Shown piece after piece: positions 12,043 to 25,203 of a stretch of DNA of 62,284 bases; the first letter of the stretch is position 1; each line of letters opens with the position of its first letter. Where the stretch lies: NCBI GenBank assembly GCA_009869945.1, contig WIXG01000408.1:1-62284 (forward strand), given 5' to 3'. The position numbers were made by a program, and so were the translations under genes. The notes under the pieces are model-generated. The model ran no database searches. It was not told where the DNA came from and saw nothing but the letters and a program-made list of their open reading frames with translations. The stretch comes from Mesaphorura yosii. Lineage: Eukaryota > Arthropoda > Collembola > Poduromorpha > Tullbergiidae.

Positions 12043-15000
12043 CTAAGAATAGTAGGTTAAAACAGATGCTTGATTTCCACGAATTAGTAAAAATGGCGGC
12101 ATGTCGAAGGTGAGGCACTCCAGCCAAGCCATGTAAATCGGCGCGGAGACACCGCCACGTCTTGGAATTGGAAGAGTCATCACAATCAAATTGGATTGGC
12201 GTGAATGATCCAAAAGCAGCTCACGAAGACGCAAATGACGATTTGTCTTCTCACGAAGAGCCAGCAATTCAGCATCGTCGATTCGCATTTCTATTGTAAA
12301 AATACCATTAATTATTGTGGATGAATGAAGTCTGATTCGCGTTTTTAGGTCTCACCATGGTCAGTTGTATCATCATTTGCCTTCCGGTACTCCTTGATAA
12401 GTCCCTGGAAGAACTCCTTTGTACCTTGCTTTGCTTTGGCCATAACGTCGGTGATGATTATCAGACCCGAATATGAAATGCGGAATTTTTGCAAAAGCGA
12501 CGCCAACCTAAAGTCAAACAAGTATCATTCATAACAGGATCAGTCAATGACAGATTAAAGTGAAATCTTACGCGGCCTCCTCCACTTCCAAATTGTGTTG
12601 TGAATTTGCCAAAGCAAAAACACGAATTTTACTGCCAGCAAATATTTTCTTGTTGCTGATTATGTATGGGATCAGCATAGTGAGGCCACCATCTATAGAG
12701 GAATATTGAAATCATGTCATGGCTAAGGAGCCGGCAAGGTTACCAAAGTTGCAGAAAGCAGGACGTACCGTCGTAAAGCCACCAAATGTCGATTGTAGAT
12801 TTCCTTTGTGGTCTTCTGAATTGGCACAAGTTGTTAGTCACTGATTTTGGAAGTGGTGCACCATTTGGACCTCTAAATATTAAGAGTGCGTCATATAAAT
12901 GTCGCCTTGGCGCCTGCAGTTGAAGTCAGCTACCTCATGTTTGCGTACGGATCCTTCTTTTTCTTTGTCTTTCCTCCTTCCGGTTCAATTGAGAAGCCTT
13001 GATTAGCCCTTCCAGAATTTGGTGTCCCAGGAGGAGTAACACCGAAGCCACTGCTTTGAGATTCAGCTCGTGTCAGATTCTCAAGTTGTTCCTGGCTTTC
13101 TTCTGCTATTAGCTCTGAATAATCCATTCCTTCACGCAGTCTCAGAATGCAGAGTCCCATATGATTGTCCAACGCATCGCTGGAATATCAATGTTAATAT
13201 TGTTAAGTGCGGTCAGTTTATAAACTGTATTCATTTAAGGTCAGTTTCTTACTGAATAACGCGGAAATACGCTTTTGTGTCCTCCGTATCACAGACTGCC
13301 CAGTCTGATTTGAAACCCATCATGATAATATTAGGTCGCATTTTTCCAACTCCACTTGCTTGCATTAAACAGCGTGCGCCCTCCTCAAAATCAACGTCGT
13401 CAACTAAGCTGTAAAATCCCTTAATTTTATGAAGACTCAGCCACTCATTCACTTTGATGTTCAGGTAATCACGGACTTTGTAAGACTGCCTCTCCTGAAA
13501 GAATTATCGAGTGCGAAGTAAATTAGTGAAAGCGATTGTTAGAGTTTTCTGTCTGTACTCACTTGAACAATGTGTCCGCAGATCAGGAGAGAAATGTTCT
13601 TGGTAATCAGGTACGAAAAATCGATTAGAGTTGGGCGGACCGAAGGCCTTCCACTCAGAACTAAAATCTGAGGCTGGTAATTCTTTATGTGTTCTTGTGT
13701 ATTTGTCAATTGCTGAATGGACGTAAGAGCACTCTTAAAATTCTGCGCTTGGCCAGATGAGCCCCAATTGACGTCTAGAAGAAACTGTAAGTAAAGATCA
13801 TCATCGACAGAAACCGACTGCGTAATATCATACCCGGTTTGATATACACTAGGATAAGGAAAAGGCAGATCAGGATTGCAATTGTGATTAAAGCTGTGAC
13901 CCATGACATCAGGAACATAATTGCAATGCATAACACGGCACCAGTGGCGCTGGAATATGTACTATAATACTGTAAATGATAAAAAGTCACGAATAACTTC
14001 GAATTTCAGGGGCCATGAATTACTGAATTCATGAATTATTAAGGAACTTGCGTGCCTTGAATTCAGGTCGCCATCCGATTGGTTTAACGAATGCAGCATG
14101 GAATGTACAAATGTTCACCTGTAGAATGACAAGTGCAACGATTAAGTCATTGAGCTATGCACGATTCACGATAACAGATTTTCAGTCACACTTACCAATG
14201 CATAAGCGCTCATGTAGAAATTGGAGATAAGTGGAGCGATGGCATTGAGTTCAGCTATTTGAATCAAAAACACATAAAATGCAGAAATTAATTAAGATGC
14301 ATACGAACACCATCAACATCACAGTCAATGAATTTGGCGAATCATGGCATGGAAAATATATTCAGGAAAATTACAGGACAAGCTGGCTAGGATTTCTCCC
14401 AGATACGAGGGACATGATGGATTTCATTAAAATGCATTAAATCGTGACTCTGATCAATCAATCGAACAATAAAATTATTTTACGACTTTCTCATTCAATC
14501 AATTAACTTAGTACACTGCAGGATGCATGCATGCACTTACCTATCATAATAAAAACGAAGGCAATAATAAATCTGCAAGCAACAGAAAACGACAATGAGC
14601 AGGCTAAAAATATCCATCTTCAGGGCCAGAAATTTGGATGAAAATTTTATCCTCTTACGCAACAATATAACTGAACATCGGATCATTTCCTTTTCTGAAT
14701 CCCTTAGCAAAAATCTTTATTCCAGGATAAAGACCATCTGATGCCAAAGCTTGGAAGATTTTTGGAGCTGACACCAAGCAAGCAAGTGCTGATGAAAGTG
14801 TGGCGGCGAAGCAGCCAGCGTAGATAATTGGGCCAAAGATAGACATGAGTTCCATGATCTGGCCAAGGGCAGAAAAAAATCATGCACGTCTAGACGCCAT
14901 AAAACCAAGACGCACGGTATGTGAATGAAGCGACGCTTACTTGAAAACTGTTGTGCAATCCCCAGATGCATGAGTTTTTACCAGTTCCGACATCCAAAGT

Positions 15001-17787
15001 GCAGTTTTGGATTCCCCAGGAGGACCAATGCCCAAGTTCCCCAAAAGTCGCGTTTCCAATTGGTCCAGGTCCGGTTGCGTCTCGAACACACTCGCTTCCG
15101 GCAAGCAAAGCAAATACAATGTATGATAAGGTTGTAAAGAAGATCGCCAGCAAAGTTCCTTTGGGAATTGAGGCGGATGGGTCCTGAAACATAAACGAAG
15201 GACTGTACTTGAGAATAACTGCCCGAAATCATGCAAACCACTTTGTTAGTGATTAGTGACCTTTAAATCAGCTGAAATATTGGCACCTGTAATAAAACGC
15301 AAAGAGACATTATGACGCGGAATTGTGACAAAAATTAACTTGCGAATCTCACCGGCAGTGATTCCAGTGGCAGATGGGAAGAAGATAGCAAATATGGTAA
15401 AGAATCCATGCTGTTTCCCGTCTGTGACTCGAAAATCCGGTACGAAATTCTCCGCCATCACCGTCGCTATTAGATTGAGCAGCAACAGGCTCTCATGTAT
15501 GCATCAAGGCTTTGCAATTGCAACAATGTAAATACCATTAAAGCCGACGTATCCTCTAGAGATTTCATCAGCGTCCAGCGGCCCAATAAATGCTCCAATC
15601 AGGAAATCGCCAATGGCCACCAGGAGAATGATAAGTAGAACAATTTGAGCCTACGAGTGAAAAATAACATCTCTCTGTATCATCTCATTCATAGTAAAAT
15701 ATTTTTGTTGCAGTCCATACTTTTGACTCCCATTCCATTCCGATGATGATAATGGACTGCATAACGATGAGAGCAATCGTTCCGACAATGCGGATGTCAT
15801 TCTGGCCATTATCCACAATTTTTAGCTGGGAATTGGAATTAGAAATTTAGATCAGGGGAGGCGACTCAGAGTTCAACGGGTAGCAAGTTTGCAAGTTGAT
15901 TAACCTTACCGACAATGTTTTCAATAAATCATTGAGTGATTCAGCGAAACCTGTTTAACAGTGTTTGTTTAGCGTGATTCAGAGTATCAAGTGCATGCAG
16001 ACTTACCGACAGTGTGCATAGCCACGGCAGTCGCATTAGCAAAGGAAAATATGGCACCTGAATAGAGCAGGAAAGCCATTGAAACATGAAACCATTGACG
16101 TGAGAATAATATTGAGCATTGCTTCCGAATTTACCTACTGCTCCGCCAAATTCAGGTCCCAATGAGCGCGAAATCATGTAGTATATCCCACCACCCTTTA
16201 TCATTCCGTTCGTGCTGATTGCCGACATGGACAACGCAGTCAAAGTGGTGACCGTGGCGGACAGACAAATGATGATCAGCGCCAATCCTGCAAAAAGCAT
16301 TGAATACTAATATTAATATTGGATTAATCCGTCCGACAGACAGCGTGCCCAGTCGTACAAAAGGGGTAAAACGAGATTTCCACTTTTGGATTCGTCGAAC
16401 TCGCTTCTGCATCATCTCATTCCACCCCTTCACAGAATTGAGATCAGGACTTCGGGACCGTGCAAATGTGATAATTTCTGTCAAGCTGAGCAGTATGAGA
16501 TAAAGTTAAAATAATTAAGCCGGACGTATACAAATGCGAGTTCGACCAACTTGACTTAAGTTCAAGTGCACTAGCCATTTTGTGCGTTGCGCTAACTTCT
16601 GCGGCACACGGCAAAGAAAGTTAATTAAATCAGTATTTTGCATCCTGCAATTAGTATTCGCACAGAGCATTCAGTATTAGCCGCTATTGCTATTTGCCGT
16701 ATGATCCTGCATACTCGTTGATAATCAGCAAGCATCTTGAACAATTTCCTATGATCCACATGACTTACCAATTCCTGCTTGAGCAACAACCCAGGACAAT
16801 CGAAGAAACAGCATGACACCCCAAATGTTGAGCAAGCATCGTACGAGGACTCCTTCGATCCACCCGAATTTGACAGCCCCGCCAGCTGCAGCCACTTCTT
16901 GAGGATTATCAGATTTCTGTAAATTGAAACAGGTATCAAGGCAGAGTTAAGGGACGAGAGAAGGAAAATGCATAATTTTTCATTCGTAAGGAAGCGTAAT
17001 TCGAGTTTACTTTATGGCTGTTGCTCTTTTGTCTTGTCTCGTAAAGTCATAAGCATTTTACGAGTGTCTCAACTCTTACTTACAAGGAGAAGGACACCGA
17101 TACAAATGCGATAAAATTAGCATTTGGGATTTAGTACGCAGGCACCACTTGCTTCTGATCTCCATAATTAGCACTTTTGCTCAGTTACTCACTTCATTTT
17201 CTTCAGAATGCCCATTAAAGTTCGCATGCTTCGTTGCTCACAGTTTTAGTCCTGCGACTTGAAATTATCATCCGCTCTTTGAATTCATTGACTATTAAGG
17301 ACAGGTTACACGTTCGAGCACGAGTTGGCAGGAGATAGTTCAATCGTCGTTTTAATGGTAAAATTGTTCATCTTACCTTTGCGTACATCGCCTCACTGCG
17401 CAGCTCGTCCATGGTGGGTCGTCCCTCAAAGGCTGCCGCCGCCGAAACCATGTTCTTGTAATTGTCCATCTTGGGCAGTGCTTCGCGAGTGTAATACGCG
17501 AAATTCTTGTCGTAAACTGTTGGCGGAGCATTCTCTTCTTCGAAGTAGTCAAACTCCTTCGGCAGGCTGACGCTCTTTTTACGACCGCCGCCAAGACCTT
17601 GGACAAGGGACGATCTTCTTGGCTGCATGCTGAGGTTGGCAATCGCATGACTCGTCAGTTCTCCGTCCTCGGGAATCGCAGCGTCCATTGCTTGCATTGC
17701 ACTAGCGACGTTTTGCTGGAGTTGTGTTGAATTTATTCTGTTGACGCGAAATCTTGACTCCGCGTCCATGTTGTTGGTCTCGGACAT
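12043..17787 (-). CDS. SLC12 cation-chloride cotransporter, copy C
   Basis: Na-(K)-Cl cotransporter of the NKCC/NCC branch with more introns than copies A and B. The N-terminal exon (17377-17787, ATG of MSETNN at 17787) has RFRV at 17743-17754 (SPAK/OSR1-type docking), [15 protein letters not shown] and RPTMDELR. The frame stays open upstream to about 18075 without a better ATG, so the start could lie in an unseen 5' exon. Exons traced: 16769-16916 ([20 protein letters not shown]), 16135-16287 ([20 protein letters not shown]), 16007-16057, 15910-15950, then the [17 protein letters not shown] exon at about 15712-15828 and the rest down to 12043. The C-terminus is [18 protein letters not shown]. 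Small exons split the segment that is a single exon in A and B, so C may keep the older structure. It is the most upstream copy of the tandem array. Confidence 0.9.
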
Positions 17788-20700
17788 GTTGGCTCTGTTT
17801 CCGTAATTTCTGTTGGCGATTACTTCACGTTCTGCTCCGCCAACAGCAGGAGCACCATTCACCCTACTTCTTGGCGCGTCTTCGTAACCTCTGGCAGTTC
17901 TTCCGCCGATTGGCACTGCGTCCGAGGAAGGAGCAGGCGTGGATGGTGTCGTAAAACTAAAACTGCCTCGCTTGAACCACGGAATTTTGACTAGATGCTG
18001 GGTTTCTTCTTCTTGTCTTTGTGACACAAGACAAGAAGAGGAAAACAATTTTGTACGGAGGGATAAACTTTGCAAAGAGTTTGCTGGTTTGTCTTAATTC
18101 GTTACAATACCTCAGGTGTGGGCAAACAAATTGTCAAAGACCTGACTTCACTGTTTTCTGTTGGCTCAGGTCGAAGAAAACAGGTTTGCACCGTGGACAG
18201 GCATTTAAAGCTTTCAATGTAAAGGTTAAGGCTTTAAAATTGACGATGAACAAGTGTGCAGCAGCAACAGGAGCACATGCACTGTAATTAATTGCAGTCT
18301 GCCACAAAGATTTATTGGTTTGGTGACACTTTTATACACTAGCGTCGGTTCGAACAGGAATTCATTTTCATGTGGTATTTTATAGTCAAGTGTGTGTTTT
18401 TCTGAATAGGCTTTTAATTAAGACTAAAATGGTGCAATTAACATTAACAACTCACCACTTTGCACTTGCTATTCTGTCCAGGAGTCTGCTGGGAAGCTTA
18501 AAAGAGCACACGAGAAGTATCAAGAACAAGTTTTTTGGAAGCAGAAATTGTGCACGAGCTGAATAATAGATTTATGGTGGTAGTAAAAGTTTATCTGATG
18601 TCCCATCAGTCGAATGAGGAGCAGATGAGTTTAAGGCGTCGTCGATCTTTGCTTTCGTCGCTGTGATGTGGTTGCCTGGTTCGTGCGAAATCTATCTTGC
18701 TAAATCAGGAATCCGAACTTGTTTACTCCAAGACCAATTAGCACTCAAACTCTTGTCGTGCAGGATTCTGATACACTTTGAACTGGATTAATTAGAGCCT
18801 GTTCGTTATTGTTGAGGTCTTAGGGCTTTTCTTGGACGCACCGCTGAGCGAACAATGGGATGCTACTAATTTTGTAGACAACGCTAAATGTGTGAATTGT
18901 AGTTCGAGAAAACGCGCATGCGTAATTAATAATTGCTTCTGAAAATGAATCCGGATTGCCTTTGTTACTGGCCTTTGCCTTAAAGTAGTGATGCTATTTT
19001 TACTCGCACTTTGCTGTGGCTTCACTTTATTGTTGGCTTGTCTCAAATTCCCTCGCTCAGTGAAATTGAAATTATAGAAATCTCTGCTTGGTTTGCTTGC
19101 TAAGTCAGAGTGCAGATGGGCATATGACGGCGCTCACCCTGTTTTGCCACTTGTATTTATTAAATTCAGCTTTGTCACACTTTCCACCACCACCAATGCT
19201 ACAACTATGTACTCTAGAATTAGCATTCAATTAGTACTATCCACCACGGCTCAACATTGCAGCAGTCGACATGACTATGATTACTTATGGCTTCATTATT
19301 GGAAGCAATATTAAGTCCTTTAATAATAGCAGTCGCCTGTGTGCAATTGTGTACGTGCTCTAATGGCCAAAGGGATGATACGAAAAATCCCTTATTAATG
19401 GGTCAATAATTTGCAGCTCCCAGTAGCAATTACGGCAGAGGTAAGCACTTGGACTGGTAAGGCATGATTATGCTACATGATACAGATTCCTAAGTGCAAG
19501 TGGTAGTCTTTAGGGTATGCATTCCAGCAGTACCCAAATTCCTAACGTGACGAGAACACATTACCCTGCCCCCTGGCTTGCATTGTGTATTGCTTTAACA
19601 ATTGTCTACACGTCTACCTGTCTCAGTGTGATTAACCACAGTTCCTACTGTCAACTCAATGTTTTGAACTCACGTACACCAGTTTCTACAGGCGGAAAAT
19701 ACTGAGAAAACGACTCCATACATTGGGCGAAACTCCTCTAGGAGAAATAAGTGTCCCAATTATTGCTAACAGAGTTAATACCGAAGAGAAGACAACGGAG
19801 GCACGCTGAGAACGAATGAGTCTGGGGTCCAGCCAGCCAAACGATTTCTGTCTGCTTGCGGTAATGCCATAAATATATTTTTCAAAAATGAACCAAATGA
19901 AGCGCATACTTCTAATAATCTGCAATTCGAATTACAATGAGCGTTCAAAGTATTGCTGAATGCATAAACATGGTCAATTCTGTCCCATTCGCCACCTTGA
20001 GTTTTCCAGTTGTTTTGGATTGCGTTGAACCAAGTGATCGGAAATAGAACTTCATTTTGCGTAATTCATTGCTTACAATGAATGTGGCAAACAGGTGATT
20101 CCACGATTCCAACAAATAACAAAATAGACCGGCAAAATGGAGCAACCAGTTTACCACTACTCAAAAAACTGCAGGGATGAAAATAGCTGCAAGTACAATA
20201 AAATCACATATAACTATAAAATCATTCACTATTCAATTCCGAACAAGTGTCATCGATTTAGGCAGAATGGTAGTTTTATGACGTAAAATATTTGGAAGTT
20301 TTTGAGTATCACATCCGTTGTTGTTCGTCGCAGGTGCGAGTGCGGTGTTTGGTCTGCCAATACTGTACCTGCGAAAACTATGAATCATATTCGAAATAAT
20401 GTCGTCTTTACGGATGATAGCATAGATAACCAAAAGATAGAGCAAATCCACCTGGCGCAAATATCACCCGTTCTGCCTTGTCTGCTGGTTCATACAAATG
20501 TTGGTTGATATTGCCACATTACAGATTCCAGAAGTTGTGTAAACAGATCTTGTTCCATTTTCTACTTGTTGATTTAGCACGCGTTAGCCGCTATTCTTGG
20601 ATCCAGTTTGATCAAGATTCTACAAAGTACTGTCTGCTTGATGTGACTATAACCAAAAGATAGCAATGTTTTGGACCTGCTGAAGCTTGACACAATTTTT

Positions 20701-22569
20701 GAAAGTAACAAAGATCAGTGGTCAGTTTGAAACTGGTATGCCACTGTCGCAAATCGCTCACACAACACAACGAACATGTTTGTGATTGACATGCTTGAAA
20801 CTTCAAACATGTGGAATTTATTCAGCTTATTGTGACTTGTTACTACTCATCCGATCCAGTTGAATGAATTCTACAGAAACATGAAAGAACATGCTACATT
20901 ACGTAAAAACAGGCATTGTTGAAAAGAGAGGACCGCCGCTTTCCGTAAAAATATAAGAGCCGAAGTCAAGTGCGTTCAATGAGTGGGGAGTTGGACATTC
21001 GGTGTCCAAAAGTTCCCATGAAGTGATTCGCTAAATATTCGTGGTTAGCTTTTCGTTTTCGATTCACATCATGGCACGGAGAGTCCAAATTCGGCCAAGT
21101 TGCATTTTTGTGCCGTAAAATCTGAAAGAGGAATCGAGTTACGGTATTCAATTGTTTCGCAATGCTTGGTTATGCTTGGCTGTATAATTACTACAGGAAC
21201 TAACAATCCTTTACTCGGCATTCAGACGCATTCATTGTTGCGTCAATATGAACTGCCGTAGTTTTGTTTGCAAAATAAGACAAAAACGCGATTCAAGGTT
21301 ACCGACATGATTCAATGGTTTCTCATGAAATTGAGCTAGAGATCTCCTGAAATTAGCGACAAGTATAACGTATTGTTATACTTTTCGCTTTGCTTGTCCA
21401 CAGAAAGTAAGAGTTGTCGCTTATTGACCGCGAACTGTGAACCCAGCTTCACATTAAGCATTTATAGACCATCTCCCATCGTCATAATTTGTGTTTCAAC
21501 TCGCTCTAGTGACAGGTGCAGAATTTGACCAGTCATTCATTCCTAATCAGTAGAAGTAGATTAATGGCACTGACGCAAAGACGTTACAGAGAATTAATTC
21601 AGGTTGGGCACGAATAACTTTTAGCTTTAAAAGCTTCATAAATCCCTAGGCTATAAAGCTAAGTCTTCGTCTTGACACCCACGCCGAAGAATAGACATAA
21701 CATGATTAACACGTAATGACTGCGAATAATTTAGTGCAATTTCTCGTTGCGTCTTGTGTCTCAATCCCATTGACATTATTCAAATTATTGAAATTGAACA
21801 GTTCATGCAGATACATTAATACCGTTAAAACAATGGAAATTTGCATCTCAGCCACTTGCCTGCTCAAACCTTGCATTTTAATTCGTGCTCGCATCATGAA
21901 GTCATCAGAGGAATTTGCCCTGGAAAATAAATGTCGCCTCTCCTTAATTTAAATTGCATGCCTTTGTCACAGACAACCATTTCCTTCGAAAGGAAATTAC
22001 CGTGTCGCTTGAGTGAATAACACTGGGTATTATGGAACATTTGTGAATAAAATTCTGCTCCAACTAATTAGGCCAGTATTTAATGGACGCGTGTTCGCCT
22101 TGCTTATGACGATGTCAACCGTTAAGGTTGCGTGAGCCATAGACGCTATTATTTTAGCGCGTGCATTTTAGATGCCTGGCAAATAAAAAGCACGTAAAAG
22201 TTCAATCCGTGTCGAATGTAACAAATTTATTCCGAAGAATGATCGACCCTGGATTTCCTGCCTCAGAAATCGCATTTTTACAGTGACATTACATAAACTC
22301 TCGCCTTGCATAATACGTGCTGTGATTCTTTTGTTTTAGTAAATGGGTTTAATATCAGACTTCGTAATTAATTCACTCGCGAAACATATCGCAGCGAGAA
22401 TCGGGCGCTCCAGTGATGTCAGAAAGTCACGTTACTCGATCAGCTTGCGTCAAATCTCCGAAAATTCCTGCACTCAAACTAAAACAGGAAATTTCCGCCT
22501 TGCATCTTGACTAAAAGTGACTTGGATCGGAATTTGATGAAGTTCAAATTTGACGAAATCTGAAGGCAG
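17788..22569. other. Long spacer between cotransporter copy C and KDSR
   Basis: About 4.8 kb, mostly non-coding. The left end (to about 18075) is open in the frame of copy C and may be its 5' coding or UTR sequence. A doubtful membrane-protein-like fragment on the minus strand (19686-20157) is listed separately. The remainder is AT-rich with only short, unconvincing open frames on both strands. Confidence 0.45.
19686..20157 (-). pseudogene. Possible degenerate multi-pass membrane protein fragment
   Basis: Two neighbouring minus-strand frames read like membrane-protein pieces. The first (about 19948-20157) begins with a hydrophobic stretch NWLLHFAGLFCYLLESW. The second follows a good acceptor (a cag ending near 19923) and reads FIWFIFEKY, then a basic loop, then SSVLTLLAIIGTLI. 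The combination resembles pieces of an insect-type chemoreceptor, but there is no start, no confirmed splice join and no alignment to a family I can name. It may be chance or a decayed gene. Confidence 0.2.
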
Positions 22570-22575
22570 TTTATT
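22570..22575 (-). terminator. Poly(A) signal of the KDSR gene
   Basis: AATAAA on the minus strand, about 40 bp downstream of the KDSR stop codon. Confidence 0.6.
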
Positions 22576-22612
22576 AAAGCCATGTATATAAAGCTCATGA
22601 ACCGTTGAATTG

Positions 22613-23978
22613 TCATTTTTGCTTTTTCTTGTTCTTTTGCTTTTCTTCATGACATTTGGCCACAATTCTGTTAAAACTGTACAAGTAGCCAATTGAAACA
22701 ACTCGTATTATTCCGGAAAGCAGCGCCTGAAAATTTAAGAGCATGATTTCATAATTTGTATTTTTCTTTACTACCAAACCTTTGCTGCTTCCAATAGGTT
22801 CACAAATTTACCTGTAAAACAAGCCCGGTTACAGAGGATACGGGTGCTAACCCTGCAGCACTGAAGGAAGACATGATTCCTTCAAAGCCAGTAGTACTGA
22901 AGAAATCCCCAGCCTGCGAACAGTTAGGAATAAACCAAGTGCATATGTACTCGCAAAACAGACTTGCTACTTACAAGAGTGTCATTTAAAGTCACTTTAG
23001 CTATCACCGCAGGCGGATAAGTCCCGGCTGTATCAGCAATCTTAAACGTTTCTTCCGGTTTGAACTGATTTTCCCATGTTAAGCTGGGTGTGTCGGCGTC
23101 GGGTGGGAAAGAGACGGTCACACTAATGCCAAACGGTTTCAGTTCCATTTGCAAAGCCTCCGCAAATCCACGAACGGCAAACTTTGTGCCGGAGTACGCG
23201 CTTAGACCGTACACTCCAACCAAACCAGAAATTGATGAGACATATGTTATTCTGCCTGAGCGACGTGACTTCATGTACGGAAGAACTGCACGTGTGGCAT
23301 GCAATGAACCGAAGTAATTGACATCCATCATGCTACGCACATGTTCCATTGGAATGTCTTCTAGAATAGTTGGGTACGAGTATCCTGCGCAGTTAATTAA
23401 GATCTCAATCGGTCCAATTTGCTCCTCACATTTCTTTATCACAGACTCAATTTGTTCGTACTTGGCTACATCAGCTGCAATCGTACACAGAACAAGTAGT
23501 AGATTAAAACATCAAATATTACGAAATCACATTAATGAACATTATGATCTCATCGCCATTAACCTTGGAAGAAATTGATTTTCTGTGTACTTTTCACACA
23601 CTTAGTTTTTAGCTCCTTGGCGGTTTCAGCGAGTTTCTTCGCGTCTCTCGACACAATGGTTACGTGAGCCCCGCGAGAGGCTGCAAGAAAGCCAATTTCT
23701 TTGCCAATACCACTGGAGCCTCCAGGAATCTACAAATTAGGAAACTGGTGCTCACATTGACTGTAAGTAAGTGCGTGATCTAGCTTTATGGGCACTCCGT
23801 CACAAGTTTGTGATACGTAATGATATACTTTACTTACAACAATGTGCTTGTTAGTGAGGTCCTGTCGCGTCTTCAGCCATCGCAAAATTATGTCGTAATA
23901 TAATATCGCGGCGAGTATTCCTAATCCAACGGCCCACAAAATGCACGATCCAAAGGAACAGAGTACTGAAGCCACCAT
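22613..23978 (-). CDS. KDSR: 3-ketodihydrosphingosine reductase
   Basis: Short-chain dehydrogenase/reductase that makes dihydrosphingosine from 3-ketosphinganine, the second step of de novo sphingolipid synthesis, at the ER membrane. Five exons join in frame: 23838-23978, 23564-23729, 22975-23474, 22812-22913 and 22613-22726, for 340 codons (human protein about 332). An N-terminal membrane helix (about residues 1-30) precedes the NADPH-binding GGSSGIG (about 50-56). NCAG, the VSS serine and the catalytic YSGTK (Y and K) follow, then ALQMELKPFGISVTVSFPPD, which is typical of KDSR, and a second hydrophobic region. The protein ends in KKQK, a dilysine KKXX ER-retrieval signal. It is divergent from the neighbour at 24.6 kb with about 670 bp between start codons. 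Confidence 0.93.
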
Positions 23979-24644
23979 TTTGTCGCTTTCAAGACGAACT
24001 CGAAATTCAAACTGAAGATCAATTCAACCTTTAGTTAATTAATAGGATTCAATTGAAACGAATCGCTGAGTCCGCTGACATCATGGAATCAGTATTTTTC
24101 AAATTCAATGCAATCAATTGGCATAAACACTTGAGAAGAACAGTAACAGATGCATCGCATCACCGGGTTTTGTTCTTGCTGGAGGCACTTCATGAAATGT
24201 GTCAGCTCTTGGACTACACAATTCATATTTATGATGGATGTGTTCATCAATTCAATATACCTGCCACATGAGCATTATCAGGGCCATAACTACGAAGTCC
24301 AATTCCAAAATCAGCTGAAATTGTGACTATATGGGAGCAGATGAATAAATCAGAGACATGTATAGCCTTATCAGAGCGTGCATTTGCTTAATACAATTCG
24401 GCTATTAAAACAAAAGTCTCTGAAATCTGAATATAGAATATCCCACGACATTTATGACGACATGCATGAAAATAGGATATATTAGAACGGGAAAAGAATG
24501 AAAACTAACCTTTATTACTGCCGCTCGTAATTTCAAAACACGCAACATAATTGCCAAGACTGTTTCAGAAAGTACCTCCCGTTACCCAGTTCTTCAATCG
24601 TGTTTTCATCAGTGCGTAAACACAAGAGAATAATACCCAAAAAT
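23979..24644. promoter_or_regulatory. Divergent intergenic region, candidate shared promoter
   Basis: The space between the start codons of the minus-strand KDSR gene and the plus-strand gene at 24645. It must hold both 5'UTRs and the transcription starts. I see no clear TATA box and no convincing coding frame; a 72-codon plus-strand frame at 24053-24271 resembles nothing known. Confidence 0.35.
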
Positions 24645-25203
24645 ATGCGACGCGTATTCTTTTCAATTTCAATTCGAAACCACGCATCGGTGAAACTCGT
24701 AAACGATGACGGTGAGCAATTTGATTGGCAACCCATTGTTGAAACATTGAAAGCACTCGCGACAAGTACTTCAAATCCTGCAATTGCGTTGGGCTGGAAG
24801 GCTGGCCCACCTCGAGAGGTTATTCGTGGCAATCAAGGCCTGGCCCAAAATTCAGCGAAAGATGAACTGCCTGAACCCGAAGAATCGGTTGTGAACGAGG
24901 TTGAAGTTGGACGTAAGCCCGCATTTGATGAACCAACTGAGTTTCGTTGCAAGAGGTCTGGGGCGCCATACTTTTTGAGAGAAGATCAGCAGGAGCTACT
25001 CAACAAATCCAGAGATGTGCTGGCCTTGTTGCAGAATAATAAAACATCGAAAGCAACACGAAAGCGCAAGCGCGTGATTATTGTTCGAAGATGCAAACAC
25101 CCGTGGAGCCGTCCCCGTAAAGTCAAGATTCTCTTCAGAACGACTCGCAGTTGTTAACCCCAAACCAGTGCCAGAGCTGCTGAAGAAGGTGAAGTGGGGG
25201 TAA
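24645..25203 (+). CDS. Unrecognised protein, possibly mitochondrial, with a frame break
   Basis: I do not recognise this family. The ATG at 24645 starts a basic, serine-rich, acid-free stretch (MRRVFFSISIRNHASVKLV) that looks like a mitochondrial presequence. An acidic region and a Lys/Arg-rich end (ATRKRKR, near 25070) follow, and that frame stops at 25157. A second frame is open from about 25083 to the stop at 25201-25203. It reads convincingly as protein: FEDANTRGAVPVKSRFSSER, then KPVPELLKKVKWG. The two parts probably belong to one protein, but I found no splice pair that joins them in phase. So there is an unseen intron, a frameshift, or one of the frames is chance. It is a head-to-head neighbour of KDSR. 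Confidence 0.5.
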
